The notes below the pieces were generated by a model, which saw only the letters and a program-made list of their open reading frames with translations, did no database searches and had not been told where the DNA came from. Source: Bacillota bacterium (GTDB lineage Bacteria > Bacillota > Clostridia > Oscillospirales > Oscillospiraceae). From it: a stretch of DNA of 64,000 bases. The stretch lies in NCBI GenBank assembly GCA_021770445.1, contig JAETQY010000010.1, positions 1 to 64,000 on the forward strand. The letters run 5' to 3'. Shown piece after piece: positions 30,514 to 39,986 of the stretch (position 1 is its first letter; each line of letters begins with the position of its first letter). The position numbers were made by a program, and so were the translations under genes.

Positions 30514-31596
30514 ATGACTGCTTTGCCACATATTCAGTACTTTTTGGGGGCCAACGCTCCCACCGGCTTTTACTCCCTGTATGACCACCTGCTCCCCCCG
30601 GAACAGGCCAGAGCTATCTACATTTTGAAGGGCGGGCCCGGCTGCGGCAAGTCCACCCTTATGCGCAAGGTCGGCGCCTGGGCTGAGGAGGCCGGCCTGG
30701 AAACCGAGTATATCCTCTGCTCCGGCGACCCGGACTCCCTGGACGCCGTCATTTTGCCCCAGAAGGCCGTGGCCATTGTGGACGGCACCGCGCCCCATGT
30801 GGTGGAGCCCCAATATCCCGGCGCGGTGGAGCGCTATGTGAACATGGGGGACTGCTATGACAAGACCGCCCTGTGGCCCCTGCGCCGGGAGATCATGGAC
30901 TGCATGGCGGGCTACAAGGGCTGTTACCAGCGGGCCTACCGGTGCCTGGGGGCGGCAGCGGAAATCGTGGAGGACCAGCGCTCCGCCCTGCTCACCGACG
31001 CGCTGTCCCAAAAGCTGGCCAAGCGGGCCCGGGGGATTCTTACCCGGGAGGTCCCCCGCCGGAAGGGGGAGCTGCCCGGTAAAGTGAAGCAGCGCTTCCT
31101 GGGGGCAATTACCCACCGGGGGCCCATGCCCCTGTACCACACCGCCCTGGTCCAGTGCAGCCGGGTGTATGTCCTAACCGACACCTGCGCTCTGGCCCAT
31201 GAACTCCTCATCCACCTGCTGGCCGGGATCACGGCCAACGGCTACGACGTGGTAGCCTGCCCCGACCCCATGGCACCTGATCGGCTGGCCCATCTGCTCA
31301 TTCCCCAGTTGGACCTGGCCTTTATCAGCGATTCCGGCGCACTGCCCCGGGAGGTAAAGCCCTATCGCCGTATCCGGCTGGACACGGCGGCCGAGGGGGA
31401 GATCCTGCGGCGCAGCCGCCCCCGGCTGCGGTTTGCCAAAAAGGTGTCCGCCGCCCTGACGGAGGAGGCGGTGGCCTCCCTGGCCCAGGCGAAAGCTATG
31501 CACGATGACCTGGAGGCCATCTACAACCCCCATGTGGACTTCGATCTGGTGGAACACATCGCCCGGGAGGTCTGGGGCGAGATACAGACCTTCTAA
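30514..31596 (+). CDS. P-loop ATPase-like protein (PRK06851-like)
   Basis: This is a 360-residue soluble protein with Walker A GGPGCGKSTL (residues 40-49); GGAGGG precedes the ATG. It appears to have two similar halves as in the PRK06851 family, although the second half (from about residue 190) has only a degenerate loop. Two segments, SGDPDSLDAVILPQ and CPDPMAPDRLAHLLIP, are equivalent positions in the repeats. The function is unknown. It stands alone between the reductase and glnA genes and converges on glnA. Confidence 0.75.
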   Translation: MTALPHIQYFLGANAPTGFYSLYDHLLPPEQARAIYILKGGPGCGKSTLMRKVGAWAEEAGLETEYILCSGDPDSLDAVILPQKAVAIVDGTAPHVVEPQYPGAVERYVNMGDCYDKTALWPLRREIMDCMAGYKGCYQRAYRCLGAAAEIVEDQRSALLTDALSQKLAKRARGILTREVPRRKGELPGKVKQRFLGAITHRGPMPLYHTALVQCSRVYVLTDTCALAHELLIHLLAGITANGYDVVACPDPMAPDRLAHLLIPQLDLAFISDSGALPREVKPYRRIRLDTAAEGEILRRSRPRLRFAKKVSAALTEEAVASLAQAKAMHDDLEAIYNPHVDFDLVEHIAREVWGEIQTF

Positions 31597-31605
31597 ACGA
31601 TGAAA

Positions 31606-31633
31606 GCGGGCCCTCCCTGTGGGGAGGGCCCGC
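31606..31633. terminator. Bidirectional terminator between convergent genes
   Basis: GCGGGCCCTCCC (31606-31617) pairs perfectly with GGGAGGGCCCGC (31622-31633). It lies between the P-loop gene and glnA. Confidence 0.75.
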
Positions 31634-31653
31634 CGTCGTGTCGGGAAAATATT

Positions 31654-33078
31654 TTACAGATTGAAATACCGCTCGAACTCGGCGGGATGGGGGATAGCGG
31701 AGAGCTGACTGCACTCCTTGCGCTTGGCGGCCACCAGATTGGCCAGCAGCCCCTCGGGGAACACCCCTCCGGCGGTGAGGTAGTCGTGGTCCTCCTCCAG
31801 GGCGTCCAGGGCAGCCTCCAGGGAGGTGGGCAGGTGCTGTAGCTTGGCCTTCTCCTCGTCGGGCAGGGTGTAGAGATTGCAGTCATAGGGGCCCCAGCCG
31901 TTGGCGTGGGGGTCGATGCGGTTAGTGATGCCGTCCAGCCCGGCCATGAGCAGAGCCGCGTAGCAGAAATAGGGGTTGCAGGTGGCGTCTGGGTTGCGGA
32001 TCTCAAAGCGGCGCAGGTTGGGGGTCTTGGCGTAGGCGGGGATGCGGATGACCGCGCTGCGGTTGGAGGTGGCGTAGCCCACGGTGACGGGGGCCTCGAA
32101 GCCGGGCACCAGCCGCTTGAAGGAGTTGGTGCTGGGGTTGGTGATGGCACACAGGGAGTTGATGTGCTTGAGCAGGCCGCCCATAAAGAAGTGGGCTGTC
32201 TCGCTGAGGTGGGAGTAGCCGTTGTCGTCGGAGAAGACGGGCTGGCCGTCCTTCATCAGCAGCATGTGGACATGCATCCCGCTGCCCGCCTCGCCGTACA
32301 CCGGCTTGGGCATCAGGGTGGCACACTTGCCGTATTTCAGGGCAGTGTTGTGGATGATGTATTTGATCATCATGGTGGCGTCAGCCATTTTGGACATCTG
32401 CCCCAGCTTGGGCTCAATCTCAAACTGGCCGGCGGCCCCCACCTCGGGGTGGTGGTACTTGATGGGGATGCCGGCCTCCTCCATGTGCATGCACATCTCG
32501 CTGCGGCACTCGTAGGTGCGGTCGAAGGGCTTGGCCACGTGGTAGTTGGCCTGGCGGGGGACAACTACCCCCTTCCCGTTGACCGCGCTGTTCCAGTGGG
32601 CCTGCTCCGCATCCACCTCCATGCCGATGGCGCTGGGGGTCACCTGCCAGGAGGCGCTGTCAAAGAGGTAGAACTCAAACTCGGGAAGAATCAGCATGGT
32701 GTCGGCCACGCCGGTGTCCCGCATGTACCCCTCGGCGGCCAGAACGATGTTCCTGGGGTACTGGTCCAGGGGACGGTTCTCCGGGTAGCCGATGATCATG
32801 GCGTTACCCGTCATGGACAGGGTGGGGACGTCGCAGAAGGGATCGACCACCGCCGTGTCCGGGTCGGGGATAAAGACCATGTCGCTCTTCTCCACCACGG
32901 CGTAGCCGTAGTTGGAGGCGTCGAAGCCGATCCCGTTGGCCATGGTCTCCTCCGAGAAGTGCTGAGCGGGGATGGTCACATGGCGGAACTGGCCGTTGAT
33001 GTCCACCATCTTGAAGTCCACCATCTGGATACCCTGGCCTCGGATCATCTTCATGATATCCTGTGCGGTTTTTGGCAT
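31654..33078 (-). CDS. glnA: Glutamine synthetase, type I
   Basis: This 474-residue GlnA makes glutamine from glutamate and ammonia with ATP. Conserved metal- and substrate-binding segments are seen: PEFEFYLFD, CRSEMCMHMEEAGIP, HHPEVGAAGQFEIEP, GSGMHVHMLL, NPSTNSFKRLVPGFEAP and RFEIRNPDATCNPY. GGAGGAAG lies before the ATG. A -10-like TATAAT lies on the minus strand at 33148-33143, with a poor -35. No clear GlnR site was found. Confidence 0.96.
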   Translation of the reverse strand: MPKTAQDIMKMIRGQGIQMVDFKMVDINGQFRHVTIPAQHFSEETMANGIGFDASNYGYAVVEKSDMVFIPDPDTAVVDPFCDVPTLSMTGNAMIIGYPENRPLDQYPRNIVLAAEGYMRDTGVADTMLILPEFEFYLFDSASWQVTPSAIGMEVDAEQAHWNSAVNGKGVVVPRQANYHVAKPFDRTYECRSEMCMHMEEAGIPIKYHHPEVGAAGQFEIEPKLGQMSKMADATMMIKYIIHNTALKYGKCATLMPKPVYGEAGSGMHVHMLLMKDGQPVFSDDNGYSHLSETAHFFMGGLLKHINSLCAITNPSTNSFKRLVPGFEAPVTVGYATSNRSAVIRIPAYAKTPNLRRFEIRNPDATCNPYFCYAALLMAGLDGITNRIDPHANGWGPYDCNLYTLPDEEKAKLQHLPTSLEAALDALEEDHDYLTAGGVFPEGLLANLVAAKRKECSQLSAIPHPAEFERYFNL

Positions 33079-33198
33079 GACAGCTTCCTCCTTATCAGTT
33101 CATATTTCGACTGGCTGGTCCGTCCGGCTGTTTCTTTTGGATATTATAACATAAATTCACCGGAAAATCCAGTGATTTTTGAAATATTTACCGGTATT

Positions 33199-33660
33199 TC
33201 AGCTGTCGGGGCGGCTCAGCTCCTCCGGCGGGACCCCCAGCAGCAGCAGCGCCCCGGCCGCCGCCAGGGAGGGCAGCTCCCCCGCCCCGGGCTCCAGACG
33301 GAGGGGGAATTCTTGCCGCTCCACCACCCGGCCATCCACCGTCACCAGCTCCCGCTGGAGGGCGGCCCACAGGGTGTCCCCCTCCCGGCTGGAGAGGGTC
33401 AGGCTGTCCCGGGGGGAGGCGCCGTAGCTGACGGCACTGGCCGCCCGTAGGGGCAGGCTGCCCGCCCCGCCTGGCAGCAGGACAGTGCGGCACTGTCTGG
33501 GCAGTGGAATTCCCGCTGCGGCCGCCCGGGGGGACACCACCACTAGGGCGGGGTGGCTCACGCTGGCACACCGGCCCCGCAGGCCACCCCGGGCAGCCAG
33601 CCTGCGCAGAATTGCCCGTTCGATGCCCTCTCCGGCCTCCAGCACCTGAAAACATTCCAT
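33199..33660 (-). CDS. Hypothetical protein next to rplU
   Basis: This is a 153-residue protein, GGGGAG upstream of its ATG, with no signal peptide or membrane helix. It has many Arg, Ala and Leu residues and ends LLLLGVPPEELSRPDS. No family is recognised. An overlapping frame (33188-33655) has similar length, but the chosen frame has the better ribosome site and amino-acid composition. Confidence 0.5.
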   Translation of the reverse strand: MECFQVLEAGEGIERAILRRLAARGGLRGRCASVSHPALVVVSPRAAAAGIPLPRQCRTVLLPGGAGSLPLRAASAVSYGASPRDSLTLSSREGDTLWAALQRELVTVDGRVVERQEFPLRLEPGAGELPSLAAAGALLLLGVPPEELSRPDS

Positions 33661-33729
33661 ATATCTCTCCCCTTTCCCGTCAGTTTGGGCGTATTTTCAA
33701 ATCTTATGCAAAAAATATTGGGAAAACTC

Positions 33730-33758
33730 TTGACAACAGATTGTCCTGTTGGTAAAAT
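33730..33758 (+). promoter_or_regulatory. Sigma-A promoter of the rplU operon
   Basis: TTGACA (33730-33735), 17 bases, TAAAAT (33753-33758). Transcription should start near 33765. Confidence 0.85.
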
Positions 33759-33764
33759 ATCAAG

Positions 33765-33832
33765 GCCGCGTTGAGTGGGCATCCAAGCGGGGCGACCCCG
33801 CCCACAAGAGCGAGCCCGTAATAAAGGAGTTG
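33765..33832 (+). promoter_or_regulatory. Ribosomal protein L21 leader (candidate)
   Basis: The 5' leader contains a hairpin GTGGGC ... GCCCAC (about 33775-33808) with an inner GCGGGGCG/CCCCGC pairing, at the position of the autoregulatory L21 leader RNA of Firmicutes. The assignment relies on position and general shape. Confidence 0.5.
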
Positions 33833-33838
33833 AATACT

Positions 33839-34150
33839 ATGCAGGCAATCATCGTGACCGGCGGTAAGCAGTACAAGGTGGCCCAGGGTGACACCCTGTT
33901 CATCGAGAAGCTGGAGGCCGAGGCCGGCCAGGCCATCACCTTCGACAAGGTACTGGCGATTCTGGACGGCGACAAGGCCACCTTCGGCGCTCCCACCGTG
34001 GAGGGCGCTTCCGTGGCCGCCACCGTGGTCAAGAACGGCAAGGGCAAGAAGATCCGCATCTTCAAGTATACCCCCAAGAAGGGCTATCGGAAGCGCCAGG
34101 GCCACCGTCAGCCCTACACCAAGGTGGAGATCGGCGCCATCAAGGCCTGA
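33839..34150 (+). CDS. rplU: Ribosomal protein L21
   Basis: This 103-residue large-subunit protein begins [18 protein letters not shown] and contains the GHRQPYT signature near the C-terminus. AAAGGAG lies before ATG 33839; the open frame extending back to 33749 is ruled out by the promoter at 33730. It is the first gene of rplU-prp-rpmA, and its stop overlaps the prp start by one base. Confidence 0.97.
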   Translation: MQAIIVTGGKQYKVAQGDTLFIEKLEAEAGQAITFDKVLAILDGDKATFGAPTVEGASVAATVVKNGKGKKIRIFKYTPKKGYRKRQGHRQPYTKVEIGAIKA

Positions 34151-34479
34151 TGACTACCGTCACATTCCATTCCGAGGGCAGCCGCATCACCGGCCTTGAG
34201 ATGCAGGGCCACAGCGGCTACGCCCCCCAGGGAGAGGACATTGTGTGCGCCGCCCTCACCAGCGCCGTCCGGCTCACTGAGTGCGCCGTCAACGACGTGC
34301 TGGGGCTGGAGGCCCCGGTCAAGGTGCGAGACAAGGACGCCTACCTCTCCCTCAAGCTCCCCAAAGCCCTGGACTCGGACAGCGAGCGCGTCTGCCAGAC
34401 CCTTCTGGCCGCCCTGCTGGTCCACTGCGTCCAGCTGGCTGAGGAGTATCCTGAAAATATATCCGTTATGGAGGTGTAA
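34150..34479 (+). CDS. prp: Ribosomal-processing cysteine protease
   Basis: This 109-residue protease removes the N-terminal extension of L27. The catalytic dyad is His21 (GHSGYA) and Cys33 (GEDIVCAAL). It lies between rplU and rpmA with a TGATG overlap and a 3-bp gap, the canonical Firmicutes arrangement. Its substrate is the next gene. Confidence 0.95.
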   Translation: MTTVTFHSEGSRITGLEMQGHSGYAPQGEDIVCAALTSAVRLTECAVNDVLGLEAPVKVRDKDAYLSLKLPKALDSDSERVCQTLLAALLVHCVQLAEEYPENISVMEV

Positions 34480-34482
34480 GAG

Positions 34483-34773
34483 ATGCTGAATATCGGTTTA
34501 CAGTTTTTCGCCCATAAAAAGGGCGTGGGCTCCACCCGCAACGGCCGGGACTCCGAGTCCAAGCGCCTGGGCGTGAAGCGGGGCGACGGCCAGTTCGTTC
34601 TGGCCGGCAACATCCTGGTCCGCCAGCGGGGCACCCACATCCACCCCGGCGTCAACGTGGGCAAGGGCAGCGACGATACCCTGTTCGCCATGAAGTCCGG
34701 CCGGGTGAAGTTCCACCGCCTGGGCAAGGACCGCAAGCAGGTCTCCATCGTGGAGGAGACCCCTGCGGAGTAA
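34483..34773 (+). CDS. rpmA: Ribosomal protein L27 with cleavable N-terminus
   Basis: This 96-residue protein begins [14 protein letters not shown]. Prp cleaves after the FFA to give the mature N-terminus, which reaches the peptidyl transferase centre. The conserved [17 protein letters not shown] and IRQRGT-like ([12 protein letters not shown]) segments are present. It is followed by a strong terminator. Confidence 0.97.
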   Translation: MLNIGLQFFAHKKGVGSTRNGRDSESKRLGVKRGDGQFVLAGNILVRQRGTHIHPGVNVGKGSDDTLFAMKSGRVKFHRLGKDRKQVSIVEETPAE

Positions 34774-34784
34774 CATTGGTCAGA

Positions 34785-34818
34785 AAGCCGCAAACGAGTA
34801 CCGTTTGCGGCTTTTTTA
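34785..34818 (+). terminator. Terminator after rpmA
   Basis: AAGCCGCAAACG (34785-34796) and CGTTTGCGGCTT (34802-34813) form a perfect stem followed by a T-run. Confidence 0.9.
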
Positions 34819-34838
34819 TCAGTCAGAGGGAGAGAATT

Positions 34839-35348
34839 ATGGACGCTTTTATGGACGCGCTGGTCAGCGGGCATACTGAAATTATCCCGCCGGAGTACGA
34901 CTGGTTTGCCCCTCTGCTGGGGGATTGGGATTTTGACTACTTCGACGGCTATAACGCCTCTGCTCCAAGACAGGTAAAGGGAGAGTGGCTCTTCCGCCGG
35001 GTGCTGAACGGTTCCGGCATCCAGGACCTGTTTATCTGTCCCTCCCGGGTCACAATGGAGGCCAATCCCCAGCCCGACGGGGAGTACGGCGCGGCCATCC
35101 GTATGTTTAACCCGGTCCAGGGCTGCTACGACATGGTTTACGCCTGCGAAAAGTATATAAAACGCCTGGTTTTTCGGATGGAGAGCGGCAAACTGACGGG
35201 AACGGTCCTGGACAACCCCGCGGAAAAATGGGTGTTCTCCGAGATGACGGAGGATTCTTTTCACTGGCAGAATGTGACCGTCCTGCCGGACGGCACGTGG
35301 AAAATCAACAGCGATGTATACGCAAAACGAAAATATAAAAAGGAGTGA
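34839..35348 (+). CDS. Lipocalin-like (DUF1579-type) hypothetical protein
   Basis: This is a 169-residue protein. The start at 34839 follows GAGGGAGAG; the frame back to 34776 crosses the rpmA terminator. An early LLGDWDFDYFDGY and alternating beta-strand pattern (GEWLFRRVLNGSGIQDLFI, KWVFSEMTEDSFHWQNV) suggest a small beta-barrel binding protein. It has no signal peptide and the ligand is unknown. It lies 7 bp before the PPC-domain gene and may be co-transcribed with it and obg. Confidence 0.6.
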   Translation: MDAFMDALVSGHTEIIPPEYDWFAPLLGDWDFDYFDGYNASAPRQVKGEWLFRRVLNGSGIQDLFICPSRVTMEANPQPDGEYGAAIRMFNPVQGCYDMVYACEKYIKRLVFRMESGKLTGTVLDNPAEKWVFSEMTEDSFHWQNVTVLPDGTWKINSDVYAKRKYKKE

Positions 35349-35355
35349 GGCGCTT

Positions 35356-35778
35356 ATGGAATACAGAAAATTTTTCCAGGGCTACGCCCTGCGGCTGGAC
35401 CCGGGTGAGGAGGTCGTGGACTGCCTGACCCGGCTGGTGGAGCAGGAGAATGTTCAGCTTGGGACGGTTTCCGCTCTGGGAGCGGCCAACGACGTCACCA
35501 TTGGCATTTTTAACACGGAGGAGAAAAAATACTACTCCCGGCGCTGCCAGGGGCAGTTTGAGATCTCCGCCCTGGTGGGGAATGTGACCCGGCAGGAGGG
35601 GAAACCCTATCTCCACCTGCACATCACAATTGGAAACCCTGTCACAGGAGAGGTTTACGCTGGCCACCTGTCCGCCTGCACCATCAGCGCCACCCTGGAG
35701 CTGTTTTTGCAGACCTGGGACGGGCAGATCGGCCGGAAATTCAGCGATACCGTGGGCCTGAACCTGCTGGAGTTTTAG
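35356..35778 (+). CDS. PPC/DUF296 domain protein
   Basis: This 140-residue protein begins MEYRKFFQGYALRLDPGEEV and carries the SALGAANDVTIGIF, LHLHI and AGHLSACTISATLELFL segments of the PPC (DUF296) fold. In plants this domain occurs with AT-hooks; in bacteria it is a stand-alone trimer with possible metal-binding His residues. AAGGAGTG precedes the ATG. It sits between the lipocalin-like gene and obg. Confidence 0.8.
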   Translation: MEYRKFFQGYALRLDPGEEVVDCLTRLVEQENVQLGTVSALGAANDVTIGIFNTEEKKYYSRRCQGQFEISALVGNVTRQEGKPYLHLHITIGNPVTGEVYAGHLSACTISATLELFLQTWDGQIGRKFSDTVGLNLLEF

Positions 35779-35803
35779 TCTGACGAAATAGGAGGTGCCC
35801 AAC

Positions 35804-37084
35804 ATGGCAGCACCCTTTGTAGATACGGCGAAGATCACCGTCCGCTCCGGCGACGGGGGGAACGGCGTGGTGTCCTTCCACCGGGAGAAATATGTGGCCA
35901 ACGGCGGCCCCGACGGGGGCGACGGCGGCCGGGGCGGGGACATCGTAGTGGAGGTCAACGACCACATGTCCACCCTGATGGACTTCCGCTACAAGCGGAA
36001 ATACACCGCCGGAAACGGCGCTGACGGTGCGGGCAAGAAGTGCACCGGCCGGGACGGGGAGGACCTGGTTATCCGGGTGCCCCGGGGGACGGTCATCCGG
36101 GACGCGGAGACCCAGGAGATCATCCAGGACATGTCCCAGACCGACCGATTTGTGCTATGCCGGGGGGGCCGAGGGGGCTGGGGTAACCAGCACTTTGCCA
36201 CCCCCACCCGCCAGGTTCCCCGGTTCGCCAAGGCCGGCCTGCCCGGCCAGAGCCGGGAGGTTGTGCTGGAGCTGAAGCTGCTGGCCGACGTAGGGCTGGT
36301 GGGCTTTCCCAATGTGGGCAAGTCTACCCTGCTATCGGTAGTCAGCCGGGCCCAGCCCAAGATCGCCAACTACCACTTTACCACCCTCTTCCCCAACCTG
36401 GGGGTGGTCTATGTGGAGGAGGGGGTATCCTTCGTCATGGCGGATATCCCCGGCATTATCGAGGGGGCGGCAGAGGGGGCCGGCCTGGGCCACGACTTCC
36501 TGCGCCACATCGACCGGTGCCGACTGCTCATCCATGTGGTGGACGTGTCCGGCTCCGAGGGCCGGGACCCGGTGGCCGACTTTGAGGCCATCAACGAGGA
36601 GCTGCGGCAATACTCCCCCGAGCTGGCCTCCCGGAAGATGATTGTGGCCGCCAACAAGGCGGACATTATAACCGACCCCGCCCTGCTGGACAAGCTGCGC
36701 TCCCATGTGGAGGGTCTGGGGCTGGAGCTGTACACCATCTCCGCCGCCGCCCACCAGGGCACCCGGGAGCTGGTGCTGCGCGCCGCCCAGCTCCTCCAGG
36801 AGCTGCCCCCTGTGGTTGTGTACGAGCCCACCTACGTGGAGCGCCCCCCCGAGGTGGACACCGGCGGGGAGGTCAATATCCAGGAGTTCGACGGCACCTG
36901 GGTGGTGGACGCCCCCTGGCTCCAGCGGCTCATCGCCAACGTCAACTTCGGCGACTACGAGTCCCGGAACTGGTTCGACCAGAAGCTGCGCCAGTCCGGG
37001 CTGTTCGACAGGCTGGAGGAGCTGGGGATCAAGGACGGGGACATCGTCTCCATGTACGACCTGGAGTTTGAATATCAGAGATAA
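35804..37084 (+). CDS. obg: Obg GTPase (CgtA)
   Basis: This is a 426-residue ribosome-assembly GTPase with AGGAGG before its ATG. The N-terminal Obg domain has glycine-rich loops (GDGGNGVVSF, GGPDGGDGGRGGD). The G domain has GFPNVGKSTL (G1), FTTLFPNLG (G2), DIPG (G3), NKAD (G4) and SAAAH (G5). The extra C-terminal OCT domain typical of Firmicutes is present. Linkage to rplU-rpmA is widely conserved. Confidence 0.97.
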   Translation: MAAPFVDTAKITVRSGDGGNGVVSFHREKYVANGGPDGGDGGRGGDIVVEVNDHMSTLMDFRYKRKYTAGNGADGAGKKCTGRDGEDLVIRVPRGTVIRDAETQEIIQDMSQTDRFVLCRGGRGGWGNQHFATPTRQVPRFAKAGLPGQSREVVLELKLLADVGLVGFPNVGKSTLLSVVSRAQPKIANYHFTTLFPNLGVVYVEEGVSFVMADIPGIIEGAAEGAGLGHDFLRHIDRCRLLIHVVDVSGSEGRDPVADFEAINEELRQYSPELASRKMIVAANKADIITDPALLDKLRSHVEGLGLELYTISAAAHQGTRELVLRAAQLLQELPPVVVYEPTYVERPPEVDTGGEVNIQEFDGTWVVDAPWLQRLIANVNFGDYESRNWFDQKLRQSGLFDRLEELGIKDGDIVSMYDLEFEYQR

Positions 37085-37088
37085 AAAT

Positions 37089-37123
37089 CAGGAGCGGCAA
37101 GGCGAAATGCTTTGCCGCTCCTG
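37089..37123. terminator. Terminator between obg and the AGCS operon
   Basis: CAGGAGCGGCAA (37089-37100) pairs with TTGCCGCTCCTG (37112-37123), a stem shared by two convergent transcripts. Confidence 0.8.
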
Positions 37124-37142
37124 TCTATATGCTGAAAATCAT

Positions 37143-38543
37143 TTACTTTTTCGCCAGACCGTGGGTGGAGGACACCACCATACCGGTGAGGGCGAAGAGG
37201 GCCAGGGCGTTGGGAATGACCATCAGGTTGTTGAACATGTCGGTCAGCTCCCACACCAGGTCGTTGGACATCAGGGTGCCCAGGAAGATGAACACCAGCC
37301 CCAGCACGGCATAGATCTTGGCGGATTTCTTGCCGAAGAGGTAGATTACGTTGATCTTGCCGAAGAGGTTCCAGCTGAGGATGGTAGAGAAGGCGAAGAA
37401 GAACAGGCAGATGGCCACGAACATGGCCCCGGCGGTCTCGCCAAAGACGACCCCGAAGGCGGTCTGGGCCAGGTTGGCCTTGCCCAGGGTGGTGCTGGCG
37501 GCAGCGGCCCCGCACTGGGCCAGAGGGCCGTCGGGGGTGTACAGGGTGGAAATCACTACCAAGGCGTTAAGGGTGAGCACCACGAAGGTGTCCATAAACA
37601 CGCCGATCATAGCCACTACGCCCTGGTCGTGGGGATCGGTCACGTTGGCCTGGGCGTGGGCGTGGGGGGTGGAGCCCATGCCGGCCTCGTTGGAGAACAG
37701 GCCCCGCTTGGCACCTTGGCTGATGGCGGTCTTGATGGCGTAGCCGAAGCCGCCGCCGATGATGGCCTGGGGCTGGAAGGCGTACCGGAAGATCATGGCA
37801 AAGGTGGCGGGGATGTACTGGATTCGGGCGATGAGGACCACCAGGCCGCCCAGCAGGAAAATGGCTGCCATGACGGGAACCACCTTCTCGGTGACGGAGG
37901 CCAGCCGCTGCACGCCGCCCAGGAAGATGACGCCGCAGATAATGACCAGAACCACGCCCACGATCCAGTTGGGGACGCCGAAGGCGGTGTTGAAGGTGGA
38001 GCCGATGGAGTTGGACTGGACCATGCAGCCCATAAAGCCCAGGGCCAGGATGATGGCCACGGCGAAGAAGCCAGCCAGGAACTTGCCGAAGCCGCCCTGG
38101 AAGGCGGTGGTGATGTAGTAGACGGGGCCGCCGTGGTAGGAGCCGTCATCGGCCTTCCGGCGGGTCTTGATGGCCAGGGTGGCCTCGGCGTAGATGGTGG
38201 CCATGCCGAAGAAGGCGATGATCCACATCCAGAAGATGGCCCCGGGGCCGCCGGTGAGGATGGCGCCGGAGGCGCCCACGATGTTGCCGGTGCCCACCTG
38301 GGCGGCGATGGCGGTGGCCAGGGCCTGGAAAGAGGTGATTCCCTGCTCCTGCCGCCCGCCCCGGAGAGACAGGTTACCGAAGGTCTTTTTCATCCCCTCG
38401 CCGAAGCAGCGGACCTGGACGAACCGGGTACGGATGGAGTACCACAGGCCCACGCCGATGAGGAGGAACACGAGGATATAGTTGGACAGGTAGGTGTTGA
38501 TCTTCGACACGATGTCGAAAAGTATCGCTTCAAGCTCAGCCAT
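37143..38543 (-). CDS. Alanine/glycine:cation symporter (second of pair)
   Basis: This is a 466-residue AGCS-family sodium:amino-acid symporter with about 10-11 helices, including the signature AAQVGTGNIVGASGAI and SNEAGMGSTPHAHA. AAAGGAAAC lies upstream of its ATG. It is separated by only 24 bp from the preceding AGCS gene, so it should share the glycine-riboswitch-controlled transcript. The two proteins are clearly related but not close copies. Confidence 0.92.
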   Translation of the reverse strand: MAELEAILFDIVSKINTYLSNYILVFLLIGVGLWYSIRTRFVQVRCFGEGMKKTFGNLSLRGGRQEQGITSFQALATAIAAQVGTGNIVGASGAILTGGPGAIFWMWIIAFFGMATIYAEATLAIKTRRKADDGSYHGGPVYYITTAFQGGFGKFLAGFFAVAIILALGFMGCMVQSNSIGSTFNTAFGVPNWIVGVVLVIICGVIFLGGVQRLASVTEKVVPVMAAIFLLGGLVVLIARIQYIPATFAMIFRYAFQPQAIIGGGFGYAIKTAISQGAKRGLFSNEAGMGSTPHAHAQANVTDPHDQGVVAMIGVFMDTFVVLTLNALVVISTLYTPDGPLAQCGAAAASTTLGKANLAQTAFGVVFGETAGAMFVAICLFFFAFSTILSWNLFGKINVIYLFGKKSAKIYAVLGLVFIFLGTLMSNDLVWELTDMFNNLMVIPNALALFALTGMVVSSTHGLAKK

Positions 38544-38567
38544 GATGATGTTTCCTTTCTCTTACCT

Positions 38568-39962
38568 TTATTTTTTGCCGCTGAAATACTCTTTGGTGAT
38601 GGAGGCCACCGCGCCGGAGAGCAGCAGCAGGGCGATCAGGTTGGGGATGGCCATAGCGCCGTTGAGGGTGTCGGAGATGTCCCACATGAGCTGGCCGGAG
38701 CCGGTGGCGCCCACGATGCAGAACAGGACAAAAATGATCTTGTAAATGGAGGTGACGATCTTGTTGTCCCCGGAGAGGTAGCCCCAGCAGCGCTCGCCGT
38801 AGTAGCTCCAGCTGAGGATGGTGGACAGGGCGAAGAAGACCAGGCTGGCCTGGATGATGGTGCCCCCCAGGGTGCCGGGGAGGATGGAGTTGAAGGCGGC
38901 CACAGCGGCGGACCCCTTGGTGCCAAAGGTCTTCAGGGCGGCCTCGCCCAGCTCGAAGCCGGACAGCAGCACGGCGAAGGCGGTGATGGAGCAGATGACG
39001 ATGGTGTCGAAGAAGACCTCGAACACGCCCCAGATGGCCTGCTCGGCGGGCTCGTCGGTGGAGGAGGCGGCGTGGGCGATGGGGGCGGAGCCCAGGCCGG
39101 CCTCGTTGGAGAAGACGCCCCGGGCAAAGCCGTTCTTCATGGCAACCATGATGGCGTAGCCGAAAACACCGCCGCCCACTGCCTCAAAGTTGAAGGCACT
39201 GGTGAAGATGTGGGCAAAGACGGCGGGAATATCGGTGATGCGCATGAGGATGACCACTACCCCGGCCGCCACATAGAACACCGACATAAAGGGAACCAGC
39301 AGAGAGGTCACCTGGCCGATGCGCTTCACCCCGCCGATAACCACAATACCCACCAGAACGGTGAGGGCGATGCCGGTAATCATGGGGTCCAGGCCAAACA
39401 GGCCGCTCATGGCTCCGGCGATCTCGCTGGACTGGGCGATGTTGCCGATGCCGAAGGAGGCCAGGCCGCCCAGAAGGGCAAAGAGGACTGCCAGCCATTT
39501 CCAGCTCTTGCCCAGGCCGTTTTCAATGTAGTACATGGGCCCGCCCTTGTGGACGCCGTCGGCGCCGGTGTCGCGGAACTTCAGGGCCAGGGCGATCTCG
39601 GCGTACTTGGTGCACATGCCGAAGAAGGCGGACACCCACATCCAGAACACGGCCCCCGGACCACCTACGAAGATGGCCCCGGTGACGCCGGCGATATTGC
39701 CGGTGCCCACGGTGCCCGCCAGGGCGGTGGTCACCGCCTGGAAGGGGGACAGGTTGCTGCCGTGGTCCTTCTGTTTCTTACCGCTGAACAGGGAGCCTAC
39801 GGTGTTTTTCATGATGTAGCCGAACCAGCGGACCTGGACCCAGCCGGTGCGGAAGGTGAGGAACACGCCGGTGCCCACCAGAAGGGCCAGCATAATGGGG
39901 CCCCAAACAAAGCCGTTGACGGCTCTCTCAGCCTTTGTAAACATCTCCAGGAAATTTTCCAT
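38568..39962 (-). CDS. Glycine/alanine:cation symporter behind a glycine riboswitch
   Basis: This is a 464-residue AGCS protein. The start at 39962 (MENFLEMFTKAERAVNG) has AAAGGAGAG upstream; the longer frame to 40019 runs into the terminator of the leader. The signature LAGTVGTGNIAGVTGA and SNEAGLGSAPIAHAA are present, with about 10-11 helices. A tandem glycine riboswitch and terminator precede it, so glycine is the likely physiological substrate. It is the first gene of a two-symporter operon. Confidence 0.94.
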   Translation of the reverse strand: MENFLEMFTKAERAVNGFVWGPIMLALLVGTGVFLTFRTGWVQVRWFGYIMKNTVGSLFSGKKQKDHGSNLSPFQAVTTALAGTVGTGNIAGVTGAIFVGGPGAVFWMWVSAFFGMCTKYAEIALALKFRDTGADGVHKGGPMYYIENGLGKSWKWLAVLFALLGGLASFGIGNIAQSSEIAGAMSGLFGLDPMITGIALTVLVGIVVIGGVKRIGQVTSLLVPFMSVFYVAAGVVVILMRITDIPAVFAHIFTSAFNFEAVGGGVFGYAIMVAMKNGFARGVFSNEAGLGSAPIAHAASSTDEPAEQAIWGVFEVFFDTIVICSITAFAVLLSGFELGEAALKTFGTKGSAAVAAFNSILPGTLGGTIIQASLVFFALSTILSWSYYGERCWGYLSGDNKIVTSIYKIIFVLFCIVGATGSGQLMWDISDTLNGAMAIPNLIALLLLSGAVASITKEYFSGKK

Positions 39963-39986
39963 AAACTCTCTCCTTTGCGGGCAGAC